A stretch of 7,525 nucleotides of DNA, from the NCBI GenBank assembly GCA_025055355.1, contig JANWYM010000187.1, positions 1 through 7,525 on the forward strand, written 5' to 3'. The DNA comes from Abditibacteriales bacterium (GTDB taxonomy: Bacteria; Armatimonadota; Abditibacteriia; Abditibacteriales; JANWYM01). Positions 1-5,153 of the stretch are shown here, piece after piece. A program made the position numbers and the translations under genes. The stretch's first letter is position 1, and every line of letters begins with the position of its first letter. The notes below the pieces were generated by a model. It saw only the letters and a list, made by a program, of their open reading frames with translations. It was not told the DNA's origin and made no database searches.

Positions 1-61
1 CGAAAACCTTGCTATCTCCCTTGAATAGGAGGACCACTGGGGGTTGTTGGCTGGCTCTGGA

Positions 62-92
62 CCTCCTCCGACCCCTCTTTGGCGAGGAGGGG
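62..92 (+). other. Weak hairpin in the leader upstream of the sulfatase gene
   Basis: CCTCCTC at 62-68 can pair with GAGGAGG at 84-90. Alternatively CCCCTC at 72-77 can pair with GAGGGG at 87-92, followed by AGAGTTTT. It could be the end of an upstream transcription unit or a leader structure. No gene or convincing promoter is visible in 1-125. The 10-mer TCCGACCCCT at 67-76 recurs at 7377-7386, also next to a small hairpin. Confidence 0.25.
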
Positions 93-125
93 AGAGTTTT
101 CGGAGAGGCTCTTAGAGAGTGCATA

Positions 126-1502
126 ATGAAACAACACATTCATCTAACCTTACTCTTCGTATTTTGTGCCGTGTTGTTGATTCCCTTTGGGCAAGCCATC
201 GCTGCCTCACACCGCAACGTCCTGCTGCTCATCGGCGATGACCATGGCTTAGACGCGGGCTGCTACGGCAACCGCGTCATCAAAACCCCCAACCTTGACC
301 GCCTCGCGGCGGCGGGCGTGCGGTTCAGTCATGCCTTTGCCACCGTCTCCTCATGCAGCCCCAGCCGCGCGGTCATCCTGACGGGGTTGTTCGTTCACAC
401 CAACGGACAGTACGGCTTGGCGCACGCGGAGCACAAGCAAAGCACTCACGCCAACGTGCGCAGCCTGCCGCGCCTCCTCCGGGAGAACGGCTACCGCACG
501 GGCGTCATCGGCAAACTGCACGTCATCCCACCAGAGGTCTATCCCTTTGAACAGCAATTCCCCGGCGGGCGCAACGTTTACGAGATAGCGGAAAAGGCGC
601 GGGGGTTTTTCGCCGCGAAAGATGACCGCCCGTTCTTCCTCCTCATCGGCTACACCGACCCGCACCGCGCCGGGCGCGGGTTCGCCAATGAGCAGAACTA
701 CCGCAACGTTCAGAAAATCTCCTACGACCCTAACGACGTGATTGTGCCGCCCTACCTACCCGACTTGCCCGCAGTGCGGCGGGACATCGCAGACTACTAC
801 GAATCCGTCAGTCGCCTTGACCAAGGTATTGGCTTCGTGCTGAAGGCATTGGAAGAAACGGGCAAGGCTAACGAAACGCTGGTCATCTACCTCAGCGACA
901 ATGGAACCCCCTTCCCCGGCGCGAAGACCAACCTCTACGACGCGGGCATTCACCTGCCGCTCATCATCCGCTCGCCCGCGCAAACCCAACGCGGTATCGT
1001 CAACCGCGCGATGGTCAGTTGGGTGGACATCATGCCGACGATCCTGGATTGGGCGGGGATTAAGCCGCCCGCCGACCTCCCCGGTCGCTCTGTGCTGCCC
1101 ATTCTGGAACAAGAAAGCCCCCCAGGCTGGGACACGATTTTCGCCTCGCACGTCTTCCACGAGATCACGATGTATTATCCCATGCGCGCCGTGCGCACGC
1201 GGCGGCATAAGTTGATTTGGAACCTCGCTCATCCATTGTCCTACCCGTTCGCCTCTGACCTGTGGAGTTCCCCCACGTGGCAAACCATCCTGCATGGTGG
1301 CCTCAAAATGATGGGGCAACGCGCGACTGACGCTTACATACACCGCCCTGAATACGAACTCTACGACCTCGAAAAAGACCCACATGAACTCAGCAACGTG
1401 GCGGACGATCCCGCTTACGCACCCGTGCTTTCCGACTTGAAGGCGCGGCTGCAGAAGATGATGACGGAGACGAAGGACCCGTGGGTGAAGCGGTGGCGGT
1501 GA
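126..1502 (+). CDS. Exported sulfatase, N-sulfoglucosamine sulfohydrolase (heparan N-sulfatase) type
   Basis: The predicted 458-aa protein begins with a Sec-type signal peptide (residues 1 to about 26, ending Ala-Ile-Ala), so it should act outside the cytoplasm. Sulfatase hallmarks are all visible. The metal-binding pair is D38-D39. The C77-S-P-S-R81 motif contains the cysteine converted to formylglycine (TGC at 354-356). K130, H132 and H180 follow, then D258-N259. Long collinear blocks recall human SGSH, including the VRSLP, GKxH, VYPF, DDRPFF, DPHR, LDQG, DNGxPFP, TNLY, PMRxV and ETxDPWV segments and the C-terminal ELYDxxxDPHE region. This points to hydrolysis of N-linked sulfate on glucosamine, although bacterial substrates can differ. 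K267 lies where, from memory, SGSH has Arg and most sulfatases have Lys. The start at 126 was chosen because it opens the signal peptide and has a GAGAG at 115-119. A formylglycine-generating enzyme must be encoded elsewhere. Confidence 0.9.
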   Translation: MKQHIHLTLLFVFCAVLLIPFGQAIAASHRNVLLLIGDDHGLDAGCYGNRVIKTPNLDRLAAAGVRFSHAFATVSSCSPSRAVILTGLFVHTNGQYGLAHAEHKQSTHANVRSLPRLLRENGYRTGVIGKLHVIPPEVYPFEQQFPGGRNVYEIAEKARGFFAAKDDRPFFLLIGYTDPHRAGRGFANEQNYRNVQKISYDPNDVIVPPYLPDLPAVRRDIADYYESVSRLDQGIGFVLKALEETGKANETLVIYLSDNGTPFPGAKTNLYDAGIHLPLIIRSPAQTQRGIVNRAMVSWVDIMPTILDWAGIKPPADLPGRSVLPILEQESPPGWDTIFASHVFHEITMYYPMRAVRTRRHKLIWNLAHPLSYPFASDLWSSPTWQTILHGGLKMMGQRATDAYIHRPEYELYDLEKDPHELSNVADDPAYAPVLSDLKARLQKMMTETKDPWVKRWR

Positions 1503-1503
1503 A

Positions 1504-1523
1504 GCAGGGGCGGGCGTCCCTGC
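1504..1523 (+). terminator. GC-rich hairpin after the sulfatase gene
   Basis: GCAGGG at 1504-1509 pairs with CCCTGC at 1518-1523 two bases after the stop codon. An alternative pairing is CGGGC 1511-1515 with GCCCG 1526-1530. No U-tract follows, so an intrinsic terminator is possible but not proven. The element could also be an interspersed GC-rich palindrome. Confidence 0.35.
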
Positions 1524-1545
1524 CAGCCCGTTGGGACTTGCCACC

Positions 1546-1574
1546 TTGCCACGCCAGAGCAAACGTGATACAAT
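1546..1574 (+). promoter_or_regulatory. Sigma-70-type promoter for rpmE
   Basis: TTGCCA (1546-1551) and TACAAT (1569-1574) are separated by exactly 17 nt. Each differs from consensus by one base, and a TG one base before the -10 box gives an extended -10. Transcription would begin near 1581, leaving a leader of about 28 nt that contains the rpmE ribosome binding site. Confidence 0.75.
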
Positions 1575-1608
1575 GATAGCGACTGAAAAACCGAGGTGAA
1601 GGGGTCAA

Positions 1609-1845
1609 ATGAAATCAGACATTCATCCGCCATACGTTGAGGCAATGATTCGATGCGCGTGCGGGGCGACCTACCCGACGCGGGCGACGCAGCCGGAGAT
1701 TCGGGTGGAGGTGTGCGCCGCCTGTCATCCGTTCTACACTGGCAAGCGGAAGATCTTGGACACTGGCGGGCGCGTCGAGAAGTTCCGCGAACGCTACGCC
1801 AAGGCGAAGACCACGCGCCGCCGCCGCGCGAAACAGACGGCATAA
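1609..1845 (+). CDS. rpmE: Large ribosomal subunit protein bL31
   Basis: This 78-aa basic protein has the usual L31 start (MKxDIHPxY) and the HPFYTGK core at residues 40-46. Four cysteines, C16-x-C18 and C36-x-x-C39, mark the zinc-binding form of L31. The C-terminal part (RVEKFRERYAK, then an Arg/Lys-rich tail) also fits the family, and the length is typical. It is a component of the 50S subunit that contacts the 30S across the subunit interface. A GAGGTGA Shine-Dalgarno (1593-1599) lies 9 nt before the ATG, and a promoter lies just upstream. From memory, rpmE is often followed by a DUF1385/yqhQ gene and then prfA and prmC in several phyla. Here yqhQ is present but prfA and prmC are not in the window. 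Confidence 0.97.
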   Translation: MKSDIHPPYVEAMIRCACGATYPTRATQPEIRVEVCAACHPFYTGKRKILDTGGRVEKFRERYAKAKTTRRRRAKQTA

Positions 1846-1846
1846 A

Positions 1847-1906
1847 GAGTTCATGGAGTTCATTCGCTCATGAGGTTCATGAACCCGATGAACTCGTGAA
1901 CTCCAT
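1847..1906 (+). repeat. Tandem-word hairpin between rpmE and yqhQ
   Basis: The gap is made of variants of a 9-nt word around GAGTTCATG. ATGGAGTTCA (1853-1862) is perfectly complementary to TGAACTCCAT (1897-1906). The perfect palindrome GGTTCATGAACC (1874-1885) sits in the loop. GAGTTCAT at 1847-1854 or 1856-1863 can pair instead with ATGAACTC at 1888-1895, so several folds compete. It begins 1 nt after the rpmE stop and ends 8 nt before the next ATG. Confidence 0.8.
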
Positions 1907-1914
1907 TTCTTGTT

Positions 1915-2238
1915 ATGTCCACCGACTCCCCCAAAATGCCTTTAGGCGGTCTGGCGGTCATTGAAGGAGTGATGATTCGCAGTCCGCATCACGTCGCGGT
2001 GGCGGTGCGCCGGGCGAACGGGGATATTATCGTGCGCGCGGAGCGGCGTGAGTCCATTCTGAGTCGCGGCTGGGGCAAGATCCCGCTGCTGCGCGGCGTC
2101 ATTGGGTTGTTTGAGATGTTCTCCATCGGCTACTGGGCGCTGAACTATTCCGCGCAAATTGCGACGGAGGACGACGCGGCGCAAAGAGCGGCGCAAAAGG
2201 AGGCAGCGGAGCATGGCGCATCCGACGGGAACGTCTAA
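1915..2238 (+). CDS. yqhQ: YqhQ/DUF1385 protein, N-terminal half (split gene)
   Basis: The 107-aa frame matches the N-terminal soluble part of DUF1385/YqhQ membrane proteins. GGLAVIEGVMIRSP (about residues 11-24) is the family signature. AVAVRR and PLLRGVIGLFEM follow, then a LNYSAQIA block (about residues 78-85). It then runs into an acidic, alanine-rich linker and stops at 2236-2238. In intact homologues such as Bacillus YqhQ (about 320 aa) this linker continues straight into membrane helices. Here those helices lie in the +1 frame in the next entry. The cellular role of DUF1385 is not established. ATG 1915 has no Shine-Dalgarno; ATG 1936 is an alternative start. No promoter is seen in the 69-nt gap, so co-transcription with rpmE is likely. 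Confidence 0.85.
   Translation: MSTDSPKMPLGGLAVIEGVMIRSPHHVAVAVRRANGDIIVRAERRESILSRGWGKIPLLRGVIGLFEMFSIGYWALNYSAQIATEDDAAQRAAQKEAAEHGASDGNV
2197..2203 (+). promoter_or_regulatory. Strong internal Shine-Dalgarno for the second yqhQ half
   Basis: AAGGAGG at 2197-2203 sits 9 nt before ATG 2213, inside the linker coding region of the first half. It is one of the best Shine-Dalgarno matches in the window. It decides the start of the second frame and argues that translation of the C-terminal half is initiated separately. Confidence 0.7.
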
Positions 2239-2902
2239 AGCGGCGGGGCTGCTGACGGCTCTAAGCGCGTTCGTCAGTTTCTCGCTGGCGATGTTAGTGT
2301 TCATCGCGCTGCCGACGTGGGTGGCGGGGCTGTTCAAGCAGTTCATCTCCAACCACATCGTGCTGAACCTCATCGAGGGATGCGTGCGCTTGGGCATTAT
2401 GCTGGGCTACATTAAAGCCATTTCCTACATGCACTACATCCGCCGCGTGTTTCAGTATCACGGCGCGGAGCACAAAGTCGTTCACGCCGTCGAGCAGGGC
2501 AGACCGCTGCTGCCGCAGCACACCTACGACCTGTCCACCGTCCACCCGCGCTGCGGGACGAACTTCCTCTTTCTGGTGATTGTGGTCAAGGTCGTGCTGT
2601 TCTCGCTCACGGGTTGGGGAACGCTCGGGGAACGCGTTTTGTGGCGTCTGCTGTTGCTGCCGCTGGTGGCGGGTGTTTCCTACGAACTCCTGCGCCTCGG
2701 CGCCAAGCCGCAGTTCGCGTGGATGACGAAACTTCTGCTCCTGCCCGGCTTGTGGGCGCAGAAGCATCTGACCACACGCGAGCCGACGGATGACCAAGTG
2801 GAGGTCGCCATCAAAGCGATGGAAACCGTCCTCCGCCGCGAACGCGAAAACGCGATGGAACCGCAAGAGATCGTCTATCCGGCAACGGCTATCAGTTCAT
2901 GA
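2213..2902 (+). CDS. yqhQ: YqhQ/DUF1385 protein, C-terminal membrane half (split gene)
   Basis: The 229-aa frame holds the rest of DUF1385. Hydrophobic segments lie at about residues 11-40, 46-70, 117-134 and 143-163. Conserved blocks include RRVFQYHGAEHK (77-88), HPRCGT (111-116), PLVAGVSYELLRL (150-162) and PGLWAQ followed by LTTREPTDDQVEVAI (186-200). All are diagnostic of the family, and the protein should be an inner-membrane protein. It overlaps the first half by 26 nt in the +1 frame. Together the two halves total about 336 residues, close to the intact family length, so nothing conserved seems lost. Possible explanations are a genuine split gene with coupled translation, a frameshift mutation, programmed frameshifting or an assembly error. 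The stop codon lies inside a hairpin shared with the convergent phosphatase gene. Confidence 0.85.
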   Translation: MAHPTGTSKAAGLLTALSAFVSFSLAMLVFIALPTWVAGLFKQFISNHIVLNLIEGCVRLGIMLGYIKAISYMHYIRRVFQYHGAEHKVVHAVEQGRPLLPQHTYDLSTVHPRCGTNFLFLVIVVKVVLFSLTGWGTLGERVLWRLLLLPLVAGVSYELLRLGAKPQFAWMTKLLLLPGLWAQKHLTTREPTDDQVEVAIKAMETVLRRERENAMEPQEIVYPATAISS

Positions 2903-2929
2903 GTTCATAAACCCGTGAACCTCATGAAC
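2895..2929 (+). terminator. Hairpin shared by convergent gene ends (possible bidirectional terminator)
   Basis: GTTCATGAG (2895-2903) is perfectly complementary to CTCATGAAC (2921-2929). TTCA 2904-2907 pairs with TGAA 2916-2919, leaving C2920 bulged and an 8-nt loop. The yqhQ stop TGA (2900-2902) and the phosphatase stop TGA (2922-2924, minus) lie symmetrically in the two arms. A short TTTT occurs at 2935-2938 on the plus side. The words resemble those in the 1847-1906 hairpin. Confidence 0.6.
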
Positions 2930-3377
2930 CCAACTTTTCCATTCCTCCGGCGCGGACGAAGTATTCAAACTCTTCCAGAGCGTCCAACTGCTCCCCGTTC
3001 AAACCTATCACCGGGCGGCGTTCGCGGATGTAGCGCAGGGCTTCGCTCGCTGTCATGCCCTGCCGAATCAAATACGCGGCAACGACGAGAACTGAACGCC
3101 CCACACCGGCGAGGCAGTGAACGTAAACCTTCTTCCCCAACGCCACCGCTGTCTCGAGGAAGCGCACGCCCATCACAATCTGGTCGAACTCGGGCGGCGT
3201 GCCGTCCACCGTCGGCAGGCGCAGAAACATCTCCATACCCGCAAAGTGGTCACAGTTCTCCGCTTGCAGGCTGAGAATCACCGTTACGCCACAAGCGCGC
3301 AATTGCTCCCACTCCTCCGCGTCAATCATCGAACCCAAGTAGATTTGCTCCGTGATTTGATGCACGTCTAATCGCAT
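2922..3377 (-). CDS. Dual-specificity/tyrosine phosphatase family protein
   Basis: The 151-aa protein is a compact dual-specificity phosphatase. It opens with an ITEQIYLGS block (residues 8-16), typical of the fold. The P-loop HCLAGVGRS (87-95) follows the HCx5R pattern, with nucleophile C88 and phosphate-binding R94. D58 in the VDGTPP segment, about 30 residues earlier, is the likely general acid. A hydrophobic helix with a GMTASEALRYIRERRP block follows (about 107-122). Catalysis would go through a cysteinyl-phosphate, removing phosphate from protein Tyr/Ser/Thr or another phospho-ester; the substrate cannot be read from sequence. There is no signal peptide, so it should be cytosolic. The start is supported by GAGGA 6 nt upstream (complement of 3384-3388) and by a minus-strand promoter. 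Confidence 0.9.
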   Translation of the reverse strand: MRLDVHQITEQIYLGSMIDAEEWEQLRACGVTVILSLQAENCDHFAGMEMFLRLPTVDGTPPEFDQIVMGVRFLETAVALGKKVYVHCLAGVGRSVLVVAAYLIRQGMTASEALRYIRERRPVIGLNGEQLDALEEFEYFVRAGGMEKLGS

Positions 3378-3406
3378 GTTTCATCCTCGCCATGATATCA
3401 GGTCGT

Positions 3407-3435
3407 ATTTTACCTTGTCAGGGCGTCGTTGACAA
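3407..3435 (-). promoter_or_regulatory. Minus-strand promoter for the phosphatase gene
   Basis: Read on the minus strand, TTGTCA (complement of 3430-3435) is followed after 17 nt by TAAAAT (complement of 3407-3412). Transcription would start near 3400, giving a leader of about 23 nt with a good Shine-Dalgarno. Its -35 box overlaps that of the plus-strand promoter. Confidence 0.65.
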
Positions 3436-3456
3436 AGAAAATCTACGTGCGATAAT
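3429..3456 (+). promoter_or_regulatory. Plus-strand promoter for the luxC-like gene
   Basis: A perfect TTGACA (3429-3434) is followed after 16 nt by GATAAT (3451-3456); TAATAT at 3453-3458 with an 18-nt spacer is an alternative. The start would be near 3463-3465, leaving a leader of about 230 nt to ATG 3695. This makes ATG 3392 unusable from this promoter. Confidence 0.65.
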
Positions 3457-3495
3457 ATCACTTGTTTGTTGCTATCGCTTGGATTATCGCCCGTC

Positions 3496-3527
3496 TGTCA
3501 CGGCGAGCGCAGTGAAGCCGTCCTCCC
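3496..3527 (+). repeat. Partial copy (one arm) of a palindromic interspersed repeat
   Basis: TGTCACGGCGAGCGCAGTGA followed by AGCCGTC resembles one arm of the two full copies just downstream. The core GCGAGCGCAGTGAAGCC is also present as the complement of the right arm of the 3617-3682 copy. No matching second arm is present, so this is a half element. Confidence 0.7.
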
Positions 3528-3533
3528 TTGCCC

Positions 3534-3605
3534 GTCATGGTGAGCGGGGCGAAGCCATCCACCCGCGGCGGGGATTGCTTCGTCGCTGCGCTCCTCGCAA
3601 TGACA
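3534..3605 (+). repeat. Palindromic interspersed repeat, copy 1
   Basis: An imperfect inverted repeat: GTCATGGTGAGCGGGGCGAA (3534-3553) and onward faces a right arm ending CTCGCAATGACA (3594-3605). It belongs to the widespread 'GTCATTGCGAGCGAAGCGAAGCAATC-like' palindromes, recognised from memory. Such elements often produce spurious translations like CHCERSEAI or VIARSAATKQS, and both peptides appear in translations of this stretch. Confidence 0.8.
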
Positions 3606-3616
3606 CCTGCGCCTGC

Positions 3617-3682
3617 TGTCATGGCGAGCGAAGCGAAGCCATCCCCTCCGCCGGAGATGGCTTCACTGCGCTCGCAGTGACA
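3617..3682 (+). repeat. Palindromic interspersed repeat, copy 2
   Basis: This is the cleaner copy: a 27-nt left arm (3617-3643, starting TGTCATGGCGAGCGAAGCGA) and a right arm (3656-3682, ending CTCGCAGTGACA). The arms match at 23 of 27 positions around a 12-nt loop. It ends 12 nt before the chosen luxC start, so it lies in the 5' leader of that mRNA. No transposase is nearby, so it would be non-autonomous if mobile. Confidence 0.85.
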
Positions 3683-3694
3683 TCTGTTACGTCC

Positions 3695-5068
3695 ATGAGG
3701 GAAACAACCCCACAAGCCTATTCCGTTTCAGGTGTCGTAGTCGGAACGCGCGTCGTCGAGTTCAACGGCGTGCCGCTGCGCATAGCAATGATAGACAGCA
3801 AGCGGCTGGCGCTTATCGCCTCACGCCTGCGTGGAGCATTCGCTCTCCGCCAGATGCCGCTTGCAGACGTCGTGGACGCCCTTGGCGAAACGGCGCGCCG
3901 CTGGCAGTCCCCTTCTTTTGCTTTTCGTCAAGTCGCTGAAGAATATCTGCCCAAACTGACGGGCTACTCACGCCCCGTCATCGCGCGTGGACTTGACCAT
4001 CTTTTTAACGAGTTGAGCCGCGACAATCTCTGGGCGCTGTTGGAAGAGGAGTTCGGCGACCCCCTGGTGTTGGACACCTGGCGTCCGCGCCGCCGCGCAA
4101 GGGGCAAAGTGCGGGCGTTTGGTCCGCCTCTGAGTCTGCATGTCATCGCTGGCAACATCCCCGGCATCGGCGTGCAGAGTTTGATTTTCGGGCTGCTGGT
4201 TAAGTCGCCCAGCATCGTCAAAACGGCAAGTGATGAGCCGCTGCTGACCGCGCTGTTTGCCCAATCCCTTCACGAGGTCGCGCCCGCACTGGCGCAGAAC
4301 GCTGCGGTGATGTGGTGGGCAGGGGAGGAAACGGTCTGGCTGCCTGTGGAGGTCACAGATGTCGTCATGGCTTACGGGAGTAATGAGACGATCGAAGTGT
4401 ATCGGAAGATGTTGCCTGCAGGTTGTCGCTTCGTCAATTATGGGCATCGTTACAGCATCGCTCTGATTGCACGGGAATATGCCACGGAAAAGACGGCGCG
4501 CCTGTTGGCGATAGATATGGCGATGTATGACCAGCAGGGCTGCCTCTCACCGCATCAATGCTGGGTGGAAGAAGGCGGCGCGTTGAGTCCGCAGGCGTTC
4601 GCGGAGTCGTTAGCCGACGCTCTTGATGCCATCGAAGCCGACCTGCCCAGTTACCGTGCGCCTCATAAACGCATGAAATCCTTTATCACAAAGCACATCC
4701 AGGAGGTGCGCACTGTGTGCGAAATGAGCGGCGGGACGGTCTATAAGAGCGCGCAAGGGGCGATCTGGACTGTATTATTTCACCCTACTGTGATCGCTCA
4801 GTTGCCGGCATTGTTTAGGGGGATTCTGGTCTCATCGGTGTCCAACTTGGAGGAGTTGCCACATCTGGAATCTCCTGATGCTCTCCAAGCCATCGGCATC
4901 GCCGCCCCGCCCGAACGGGCGCCAACCATCATGGACGCCTACGCCGCTGCAACCGGCGTCAACCGCTTCTGTCCCATCGGCAAAATGCAATTTCCGCCGC
5001 TGCTATGGCACCACGACGGACGCCCGAATCTGACGGACTTGGTGCGATGGGTGGACTGGGAAGAGTGA
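3695..5068 (+). CDS. LuxC-family acyl-CoA (acyl-thioester) reductase
   Basis: The predicted 457-aa protein fits the LuxC family, which reduces an activated fatty acyl group to an aldehyde with NAD(P)H through an acyl-cysteine intermediate. The nucleotide-binding region includes FGPPLSLHVIAGNIPG (142-157) and SLIFGLLVKSPSIVKTASDE (162-181). Later blocks are VMAYGSNETI (224-233) and DQQGCLSPH (279-287). C283 aligns with the catalytic cysteine (Cys286, from memory, in Vibrio LuxC). The C-terminal GVNRFCPIGKMQFPPLLWHH segment is also typical. The frame stays open back to 3392, but that extension translates the palindromic repeats and begins upstream of the predicted transcription start, so ATG 3695 was chosen. 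It has no clear Shine-Dalgarno. No LuxE-like acyl-protein synthetase or luciferase gene is present. The next gene is an aminotransferase 85 nt away with no promoter visible between, suggesting an operon. Confidence 0.88.
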   Translation: MRETTPQAYSVSGVVVGTRVVEFNGVPLRIAMIDSKRLALIASRLRGAFALRQMPLADVVDALGETARRWQSPSFAFRQVAEEYLPKLTGYSRPVIARGLDHLFNELSRDNLWALLEEEFGDPLVLDTWRPRRRARGKVRAFGPPLSLHVIAGNIPGIGVQSLIFGLLVKSPSIVKTASDEPLLTALFAQSLHEVAPALAQNAAVMWWAGEETVWLPVEVTDVVMAYGSNETIEVYRKMLPAGCRFVNYGHRYSIALIAREYATEKTARLLAIDMAMYDQQGCLSPHQCWVEEGGALSPQAFAESLADALDAIEADLPSYRAPHKRMKSFITKHIQEVRTVCEMSGGTVYKSAQGAIWTVLFHPTVIAQLPALFRGILVSSVSNLEELPHLESPDALQAIGIAAPPERAPTIMDAYAAATGVNRFCPIGKMQFPPLLWHHDGRPNLTDLVRWVDWEE

Positions 5069-5072
5069 ACGG

Positions 5073-5148
5073 CAGTGACCAGTGACCAGTGACCAGTAAC
5101 CAGTCGTCAGCGAACTACCGGTCACTGGTCACTGGCTACTGGTCACTG
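5073..5148 (+). repeat. Heptamer-repeat hairpin between luxC and the aminotransferase gene
   Basis: The left arm is three exact tandem AGTGACC heptamers (5074-5094) plus AGTAACC (5095-5101). The right arm is GGTCACT, GGTCACT, GGCTACT, GGTCACT (5120-5147). They pair into an imperfect stem of about 28-29 bp with an 18-nt loop (5102-5119). The hairpin starts 4 nt after the luxC stop and ends 5 nt before the next ATG, filling the intercistronic gap. Confidence 0.9.
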
Positions 5149-5153
5149 GTTCT

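Noticed and set aside
9..125. 39-codon N-terminal extension of the sulfatase from a TTG at 9
   Set aside because: The extension has no sulfatase similarity and would bury the signal peptide that begins at ATG 126.
756..1562. Long minus-strand frame opposite the sulfatase gene
   Set aside because: It is a shadow frame in GC-rich coding DNA, with no recognisable domain and no ribosome binding site.
2159..2212. Arg-rich 18-residue extension of the second yqhQ half
   Set aside because: It is an out-of-frame reading of the linker of the first half, and the Shine-Dalgarno at 2197-2203 points to ATG 2213.
2230..2240. Programmed +1 frameshift (prfB-like) at GTC TAA
   Set aside because: No CUUU-type slippery sequence is present, and the Shine-Dalgarno is too far from the stop to stimulate a shift; separate initiation explains it better.
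3392..3694. 101-residue N-terminal extension of the LuxC protein
   Set aside because: It translates the palindromic repeats, and its ATG lies upstream of the predicted transcription start.
3458..3715. Minus-strand 85-aa reading frame in the divergent gap
   Set aside because: Its peptide (CHCERSEAIS and VIARSAATKQSP segments) is the typical spurious translation of the palindromic repeat.
5073..5148. CRISPR-like array
   Set aside because: The units are 7-nt words without spacers, inverted between the two arms, and no cas genes are near.
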